NCBI RefSeq assembly: GCF_024519315.1
Contig: NZ_JANIIC010000005.1
Span: 124,001-188,000 of the forward strand
Length of the DNA: 64,000 nucleotides
Source: Streptomyces malaysiensis subsp. samsunensis
Lineage (GTDB): Bacteria > Actinomycetota > Actinomycetes > Streptomycetales > Streptomycetaceae
Direction of reading: 5' to 3'
Shown: piece by piece, positions 59,263 to 64,000 of the stretch
How the letters are laid out: each line of letters starts with the position of its first letter
Numbering within the stretch: position 1 is the stretch's first letter
Made by a program: the position numbers and the translations under genes
The notes under the pieces: model-generated
Seen by the model: only the letters and a program-made list of their open reading frames with translations
Database searches by the model: none
Told to the model about the DNA's origin: nothing

Positions 59263-60126
59263 GGGGGAAGGATGTGCTGCCGTCGGGGTCTCCGGGCCAG
59301 TAGCCGCCGACCGCGAGGTTGAGGATCACGAAGAAGGGCTTGTTGAACACCCACTGCCGTCCGCCGAGGTCGGCGGGGGTGCGCCGCTGGTACACGGTGC
59401 CGTCCACGGACCAGGTGATGGCGTTCGGGCTCCAGTCCACGGCGAAGGTGTGGTACGCGTCGGCGAACGCCTGGCCACCGGGCAGGCTGTACCCGGCGCC
59501 GATGCCGCCGGACCCCGACTATCCGGGGCCGTGGAGGGTGCCGTGGACCATGGACGGCTCGAAGCCCACGTTCTCCATGATGTCGATCTCACCGGAGTTG
59601 GGCCAGCCGACCTGTCCGATGTCGTTGCCCAGCATCCAGAACGCGGGCCACATGCCCTGCCCGCGCGGAACCTTCATCCGGGCCTCGACCCGGCCGTAGG
59701 TGGTGGTGAACTTGCCGGAGGTGTTCAGCCGGGCGGAGGTGTACTCACACCGTCCGTACCAGCACTGGTAGTTGTTCGGGTTCTCGCGGCGGGCGGTGAT
59801 GACCAGATGGCCCTGGCCGTCGAGGGCGGCGTTGCTGTTGCCCGCCGTGTAGTACTGCCGCTCGTGGTTGTTGACGTTGTCGCCCGTCTCGATCTGCCAC
59901 TTGCTGCCGTTGACGGCCGAACCGGCGGCCCCGTCGAACTCGTCGGAGAACGTGACGGCGGCCGCCTTGGCCGGTCTCGCGGTGGCCGCCGGTCTCGCGG
60001 TGGAATCCGCGGCCCGATCCTCCGCTGAGGCGGATGCCCCTGGGTCAGTCCGGTGGACAGCGACGCGAGGGCGAGGAACGAGACGACGGACAGCAGCAGT
60101 CGCCGGGGTAAGCGCGGGGAGTCCAT
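59263..60126 (-). pseudogene. GH16 secreted endo-glucanase, frameshifted, with stop codon and truncated
   Basis: The GH16 catalytic motif GEIDIMEN (both Glu) is intact, with FSDEFDG at the start of the domain and FNKPFFVILNLAVGGYWPG near the end. Three lesions are visible. The signal peptide (RLPRRLLLSVVSFLALASLS) is in a different frame from the domain, so an indel lies near 60045. An in-frame TAG sits at 59519-59521 where Tyr is usual. The final strand after TSFPQ is missing at the ATPase junction. Intact members are beta-1,3- or beta-1,3-1,4-glucanases. Confidence 0.85.
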
Positions 60127-60311
60127 GACTCTCCCTTCCGATACAGGTGGATGAACAGGCGCGGAGAGACATGTAGGCGCAGCTGAACCAAGTGGTCACG
60201 GCGCCGACCGGAGTGCGGTGAGCGATCTGAGCTGTACTTAGTTCATTACGTGATTTAAGAAGTGAAGGAAAACACTGTCAAGAGTTTGGTATGGACCAGT
60301 TGCCGGGCGGC

Positions 60312-60597
60312 CTATCGGGCTTCCTTCGCGGGTTCATCGCCGGTGCCGCCGGCCAGTCCGGCCGCGGTCAGGGTGAGGTGCCGGGCCAGCACCTCGGCCG
60401 TGCCGCAGCCCTCCAGCAGAGTCCGGTGGAAGTCCCGATGGGCCTCGGACCAGGCGTCGGTGTAGTACTTGGTCTCCTCGGGCGCGTACGGCGGGGTGCG
60501 GGCCAGACGGTGGTGAGCGGCTCGCGCCTGGGCCTCCCAGTCGACGTCGCCGCGCGGTGTCAGCGGGCCGATGAGCGTCGCGGGCCCGGGAGGGACG
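60312..60597 (-). pseudogene. GntR-type FCD domain remnant
   Basis: The reading GDVDWEAQARAAHHRLARTP, then DAWSEAHRDFHRTLLEGC, matches the middle of an FCD domain. It jumps to an ending like VLARHLTLTAAGLAGG, so an internal part is deleted and the DNA-binding domain is absent. The upstream end runs into the DUF6415 gene. A decayed regulator is likely. Confidence 0.55.
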
Positions 60598-60973
60598 AGG
60601 CGACGTCGGTGAGGCGGTCCAGGCGCCCGTACAGGGAGCGGCAGAGCCGGGCGCGGTCCTGGGCGCAACTCACGGTGCCCTTCAGGGGTTTGGACAGCCG
60701 GTGGCGGGTTTCGTCGAGGATGTGTTCGGCCAGTATCCGGGCCGGGTGGTCCGCGGGCAGTTGCTCGGCGGTGCGGCGGACGTCGTCGGCCACCGCGCGG
60801 GCGGCCGCGGTCAGTTGCAGCGCGATCTGGTGGTACTCACTCGGATGCAGCCCCGGGTCACCGGCCCAGGCGAGCACGGCGGCGACCAGCCGCTGATGGG
60901 TTTCCCGGTCGAGGGGGAGCTTCCCCTCGATACGGCCCTGGGGGTCGTGCAGGACCGTGTGGGTGCTGGTCAT
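60560..60973 (-). CDS. DUF6415-type protein
   Basis: The 137-residue mainly helical protein has the pattern ETHQRLVAAVLAWAGDPGLH, PSEYHQIALQLTAAARAVAD and AEHILDETRHRLSKPLKGTV, which I associate with DUF6415 proteins often seen near Streptomyces natural product and Scr1 loci. The last 15 or so residues lie over the GntR remnant and may not be native. No ribosome site decides the start. Confidence 0.6.
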   Translation of the reverse strand: MTSTHTVLHDPQGRIEGKLPLDRETHQRLVAAVLAWAGDPGLHPSEYHQIALQLTAAARAVADDVRRTAEQLPADHPARILAEHILDETRHRLSKPLKGTVSCAQDRARLCRSLYGRLDRLTDVASSLPGPRRSSAR

Positions 60974-61283
60974 CGGGCCTCGCTGCTGGGTGCGCCGGAG
61001 TGGCCGCCGCGGCCGCCCGGGGAGGCGGACGGTTCCTGGCCTGCGCGGGCGAGCGGGCCGGGGAGGGGCGCTGTGCCCCGGTGGCGCCGGCGTTCGTGTA
61101 TGCGCGTCAGGTCCCGCCTCTCCGGGCCGTGGTGTCGGCCCTCACGCTACGAAGGCGGTGGTACGGGCCTCAACGAAATTGCGGATTGTTGCGCGGACTC
61201 ATGAAGGGCGCTGGCCCATGAAAGGCGCTGGCCCATGAAAGGCGCTGGCCCATGAAGGGCGCGGACCCATGGAAGGCGCGGAC
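60974..61283. other. Gap with tandem repeats between DUF6415 and Scr1 genes
   Basis: These 310 bases hold no convincing gene. The right end is made of five 17-bp repeats (61201-61285). Confidence 0.5.
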
Positions 61284-61285
61284 TC
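61201..61285. repeat. Five 17-bp tandem repeats
   Basis: The unit ATGAAAGGCGCTGGCCC recurs five times at 17-base steps (61201, 61218, 61235, 61252, 61269) with zero to four changes. The period is not a multiple of three. It ends at the stop codon of the Scr1-type regulator gene. Confidence 0.92.
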
Positions 61286-62132
61286 ACTCCAGGGCGTCGA
61301 TCGCGGCCCGTATGAGCGTACGGGCGGCGTCGCCGTGGACGGCCATCCGGGCCAGACCGGTGAAGGCGCGGGTGTAGTCGGCGATCTCACGGGGCTGGCG
61401 GACGCTGATCCCGGCGGTGAGGGTCTCGACGACCGTGTTGTGGTCGTCGTAGAGGTAGAACGCCTCCAGCGGCCACACGGTGCGCCGGGCCCCCAGGGGG
61501 ATGATCCCCAGGGAGACCGAGGGCAGCGGCATCACGGTGAGCAGATGCGCGAGTTGACCGGCCATCGTCTCGGTGGATCCGATCCGGGTGCGCAGGACCC
61601 ACTCCTCGATCAGGACCACGAACCGGTGGTCGCCCTCGTACAGGAAGCGGCTGCGGGCCAGGCGGGCGGCGACGGCCTCGGGTATGTCGTCGGGGGTGCC
61701 CTGGAAGTCGGTTATGGCGCGCATCAGGGCCTCGGCGTAGCCGGCGGTCTGGAAGAAGCCGGGGATGACGTTGGAGGTGTAGGCGCGGCAGAGGCGGGCG
61801 GCGGCGTTGCGGGCGAGGACGTCCTGCTGGGTGCGGCGCATCCCGTCGCGGTGCTGGCGGCGCCACTCCAGGTACATCGAGTCCACCGCGCGGGCGGTGG
61901 CGATGAGGTCCGCGGTCTGGTCCTCGGCACAGCAGGCGGCGCACCAGGCCCGGATGTCGGCTTCGGAGGGAGCGGCCTTGGCGCGCAGGATGCGCGAGGT
62001 CTTGGCCGGGTGCCAGCCGCACCGGGCGGACAGCTCACGCCCGGTGATCCCGGCGTCCCGCACCAGATGGGCCAGGCGAACGGCGAGAGCTTCGCGGGCG
62101 GCCTGGGCGCTGGAGGACGGAGATGCGGGCAT
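61284..62132 (-). CDS. Scr1-type HTH regulator (DUF5753)
   Basis: The 282-residue protein has an N-terminal HTH (LVRDAGITGRELSARCGWHP, then SRILRAKAAPSEADI) and a DUF5753 C-terminal domain with YTSNVIPGFFQTAGYAEALM, VVLIEEWVLRTRIGSTETMA and VVETLTAGISVRQPREIADY. These regulators occur many times in Streptomyces genomes, paired with small partners such as DUF397 proteins, and are classed as toxin-antitoxin-like. Here it is followed by DUF6879 and an 87-residue protein. Confidence 0.9.
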   Translation of the reverse strand: MPASPSSSAQAAREALAVRLAHLVRDAGITGRELSARCGWHPAKTSRILRAKAAPSEADIRAWCAACCAEDQTADLIATARAVDSMYLEWRRQHRDGMRRTQQDVLARNAAARLCRAYTSNVIPGFFQTAGYAEALMRAITDFQGTPDDIPEAVAARLARSRFLYEGDHRFVVLIEEWVLRTRIGSTETMAGQLAHLLTVMPLPSVSLGIIPLGARRTVWPLEAFYLYDDHNTVVETLTAGISVRQPREIADYTRAFTGLARMAVHGDAARTLIRAAIDALE

Positions 62133-62150
62133 GGGCTGTCCATTTGCTTT

Positions 62151-62675
62151 TCAGACGGTGTACTTTTCATGCGGGACGGCCCGCCGCCAGACCGCTTCGA
62201 AGGCGGTGGCGCACAAAGCGGCGACGTCCGGGTCCTCGGTGTGCTCCTTGCTGGCCCAGTCCCCTTTTCCGGTGAAGTGGTTGAACTGCACGATCCGGCC
62301 GTCCAGGAGCCAGAAATCGTTACCGGGCAGGGCCAGGTCACTCGCCCGCCGCCGAGGCAGCCAGCGTACGTCCTCCCCGGCCCGCAGGTTGAGCAAGGTG
62401 ATGGCGTGCTCGTAGCGGATGTAATCGGTGACCGGCTCGGAGACGATCCGCGCCCGGCGCACCACCACGCCACGCGCGACCGCGTCGGCCACCAGCGGAA
62501 GCCACTTGGGCCAGAACGACTTGGCCGGGTCGGTGTTGGCCACTCCGGTGCGCAGGAAGGCCGCATAGTCCTCGGCCTCGTCACCGACCGCGTACTGATC
62601 GCGCATTTCCAGGTGGACAGCGCTGCTCCGGGTGGCCGCGAGCAGGTCAGCGAACGCCCTTGCCTTCAGCGACAT
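62151..62675 (-). CDS. DUF6879 family protein
   Basis: The 174-residue protein has the DUF6879 pattern: HLEMRDQYAVGDEAEDYAAF at the start, VVVRRARIVSEPVTDYIRYE, and WLPRRRASDLALPGNDFWLL near the end. The family is found beside Scr1-type HTH regulators in actinomycetes; its biochemistry is not known. Its gene lies 18 bases before the regulator and overlaps the small gene upstream by 29 bases, so the three form one unit. Confidence 0.87.
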   Translation of the reverse strand: MSLKARAFADLLAATRSSAVHLEMRDQYAVGDEAEDYAAFLRTGVANTDPAKSFWPKWLPLVADAVARGVVVRRARIVSEPVTDYIRYEHAITLLNLRAGEDVRWLPRRRASDLALPGNDFWLLDGRIVQFNHFTGKGDWASKEHTEDPDVAALCATAFEAVWRRAVPHEKYTV

Positions 62676-62910
62676 CGCACGCCTCCCTCAAGATCGGCAC
62701 CATCCGAGCGGGGATCCTGATGACCCGCTCATGGGCGGGAACCCCCCTCGCGTGCCCGGGCACCCACTGAGTGCTGCCGATCAACTCCATCAGGAGCGCC
62801 TCGGCCTCCTCGCCTTGCAGGACGAGGTCGGCGCTCCCTTCCTCCACCCATACCGTCGGTGACCCCTCACCTCCGGTATTCGGGTCCATCCCGACAAACC
62901 GTAATGTCAT
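62647..62910 (-). CDS. Small protein of the Scr1/DUF6879 cassette
   Basis: The 87-residue protein, starting at ATG 62910 behind GGAGGCAGTC, has MTLRFVGMDPNTGGEGSPTV and RIPARMVPILREACDVAEG. No general domain is evident, but small proteins with a DPNTGG start and PARMVPILREACD end recur at such loci. It is probably a partner of the regulator or DUF6879 protein, based on the overlap and shared orientation. Confidence 0.75.
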   Translation of the reverse strand: MTLRFVGMDPNTGGEGSPTVWVEEGSADLVLQGEEAEALLMELIGSTQWVPGHARGVPAHERVIRIPARMVPILREACDVAEGKGVR

Positions 62911-63146
62911 GACTGCCTCCGCTGTCGAGTCCATTGCGCCCGGTTGCGCCATGACCGTCCCGCGACCGCCCGGAGCGGTCAATGCCGCCTCCGGCGTCCT
63001 GGCTCCGCCACTGCGTGGCCGCCACGCCCCCGCCCCGTACTCCGTTCCCCCGAATGTCACGTTTACGTCACACGACGTTCAGCGTGTGAACTCGCGTGAT
63101 CACACAGGCATCTGACTGCGTGACAGCAATTGAGAGGAGCTCGTAC

Positions 63147-63893
63147 ATGCTTCGGAAGCGCACGCGTTTAATCGCCGTGCCGCTCGCGGCCGCCGCCCTG
63201 ACCTTGACCGTCGCCGGCTACCAGGCCATGGCGACCGAGTCGTCGGACTCGGGCGGAACACACCGGTCCGACCGCGCCACCGGTGCGTCGGCCCCGTGTC
63301 TGGCCGGCGCGACCACGCTGCTCGGAGATCTCGACGGCGACTCCTACCCGGACAAGATCATCAACCCCGGGCACACCGGCACCGAGATGACGGTCCAGTG
63401 GGGCACCGAGAGCGGTTCCTTCGGCCGGAAGATGGCCGTCAAGGATCTGCTCGGCGCCACGTCGGATGAGATCGCGACCGCCGCGGTCGCCGACTTCCAG
63501 AACGACGGCACGCTGGACATGGTCGTCAACATCGTCGAACCGGCCGACGGGGACGACCCCTCGACGGCCCGTGTCGCGGAGTACCGCCCCGGTCCGCTGA
63601 ACCGGACCGATCTGGGGTCCGCCGATTCGCGGCACTCCGACATCGGCGACCACGGCGAGGCCAAGCAGCTCGCCATCGCCCACTACAACGACGACGCCTA
63701 CCCGGACCTCGCGATCCTCAACAACGGGGGCGACGGGCAGATGGACCGGGACGTACGCCTGTCGAAGCCGGGCGGCGGTCTGAACGACTTCGACTACGAG
63801 GCGTTCGAGAAGTACGGCGAAGCCGGGTCGTGGGCCGAGCCGCCCGCCATGCCCGGCGACGGCTGGAAGCAGTTCTACAAGTCCTGCTCATAA
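63147..63893 (+). CDS. Secreted FG-GAP/VCBS-like repeat protein
   Basis: The 248-residue protein has a signal peptide (basic start, hydrophobic LIAVPLAAAALTLTVAGYQA) and then three Asp-rich repeats of the calcium-binding FG-GAP type: LLGDLDGDSYPDKIIN, VADFQNDGTLDMVVN and IAHYNDDAYPDLAILN. Such repeats bind Ca and often form half of a propeller; here the protein is short and has no enzyme domain. GAGAGGAGC precedes the ATG at 63147. Function unknown. Confidence 0.78.
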   Translation: MLRKRTRLIAVPLAAAALTLTVAGYQAMATESSDSGGTHRSDRATGASAPCLAGATTLLGDLDGDSYPDKIINPGHTGTEMTVQWGTESGSFGRKMAVKDLLGATSDEIATAAVADFQNDGTLDMVVNIVEPADGDDPSTARVAEYRPGPLNRTDLGSADSRHSDIGDHGEAKQLAIAHYNDDAYPDLAILNNGGDGQMDRDVRLSKPGGGLNDFDYEAFEKYGEAGSWAEPPAMPGDGWKQFYKSCS

Positions 63894-63898
63894 CGCGC

Positions 63899-63945
63899 CG
63901 CCGGGCGACGCGGCCGGTCCTTCAGGGCCCCGCCGGCGCCCGGCG
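63899..63945. terminator. Hairpin after the FG-GAP gene
   Basis: A 9-bp outer stem (CGCCGGGCG and its complement) with additional pairing inside (GGCC and GGCC-type segments) lies between two genes that converge. It is a reasonable terminator for both. Confidence 0.45.
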
Positions 63946-64000
63946 TCACACGCGCCGTGACACCCGCAGCTCCGTGAGATACCGCTTGGTGACCCGGCCT
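63946..64000 (-). CDS. Possible end of a gene running off the right edge
   Basis: The last 17 residues of a minus-strand frame, GRVTKRYLTELRVSRRV then a stop, look like a plausible protein end behind a terminator hairpin. The fragment is too short for any family assignment. Confidence 0.3.
   Translation of the reverse strand, partial: GRVTKRYLTELRVSRRV

Overview
The window looks like a stretch of Streptomyces chromosome. It is very GC-rich, many starts are GTG, stop and start codons often overlap (ATGA, GTGA), and it carries families typical of the genus: a DasR-type chitinase promoter, Scr1-type and DUF6879 genes, DUF6415, GPP34, DUF3159, and Cys-ending leader peptides before sulfur genes. 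The species cannot be told from the sequence. There are no rRNA or tRNA genes, no insertion sequence, no CRISPR array and no recognisable secondary-metabolite assembly line. It reads as an accessory, catabolic and regulatory region with several decaying genes.

Region by region. 1-2100: end of a 2-keto-4-pentenoate hydratase gene, a scar where a zinc alcohol dehydrogenase tail meets a lactonase tail, and a hydroxyacid-oxoacid transhydrogenase. 2200-10270: a sulfonate and organosulfur scavenging cluster with three flavin monooxygenase-type enzymes, an acyl-CoA dehydrogenase-like enzyme and an SsuABC-type importer, with two small leader peptides ending in Cys. 10460-28410: a LacI-controlled catabolic block. 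A minus-strand operon (SDR, CoA-transferase, acyl-CoA dehydrogenase, sugar-type ABC importer, ETF, aldo/keto reductase, zinc dehydrogenase) lies opposite an aldehyde dehydrogenase/GMC oxidoreductase pair. At least five related LacI-type operator sequences sit before its transcription units. The set would allow uptake of an alcohol or polyol-like compound, oxidation to an acid, CoA activation and dehydrogenation; the substrate is unknown.

28680-32490: MFS transporter, response regulator and histidine kinase in one coupled operon; the kinase has eight hexapeptide repeats before its first membrane segment. 32550-40160: methyltransferase, small TetR/oxidoreductase pairs, a large APC permease preceded by a repeat-rich 48-residue upstream ORF, a Thr/Ser dehydratase and a VOC protein. 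40220-46350: secreted berberine-bridge-like oxidoreductase, lipoprotein hydrolase, a broken S9 peptidase, DUF3159, GPP34 and TetR. 46460-49110: CPBP protease, histidine kinase and LuxR-type regulator operon. Its promoter shares a 74-bp element with that of the lipoprotein hydrolase. 49420-54730: RidA/HxlR pair, GH18 chitinase, a TOPRIM protein, a DUF302 protein and a TetR/SDR pair.

54730-64000: an HxlR remnant, then a small secreted peptide gene facing a TPR-containing XRE regulator (a possible peptide signalling pair), a GntR regulator, a deletion fusion of a sugar ABC ATPase with a broken GH16 glucanase, a GntR remnant, DUF6415, a Scr1/DUF6879 cassette and a secreted FG-GAP-like protein. 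Gene decay is a theme: at least six loci are truncated, frameshifted or fused.
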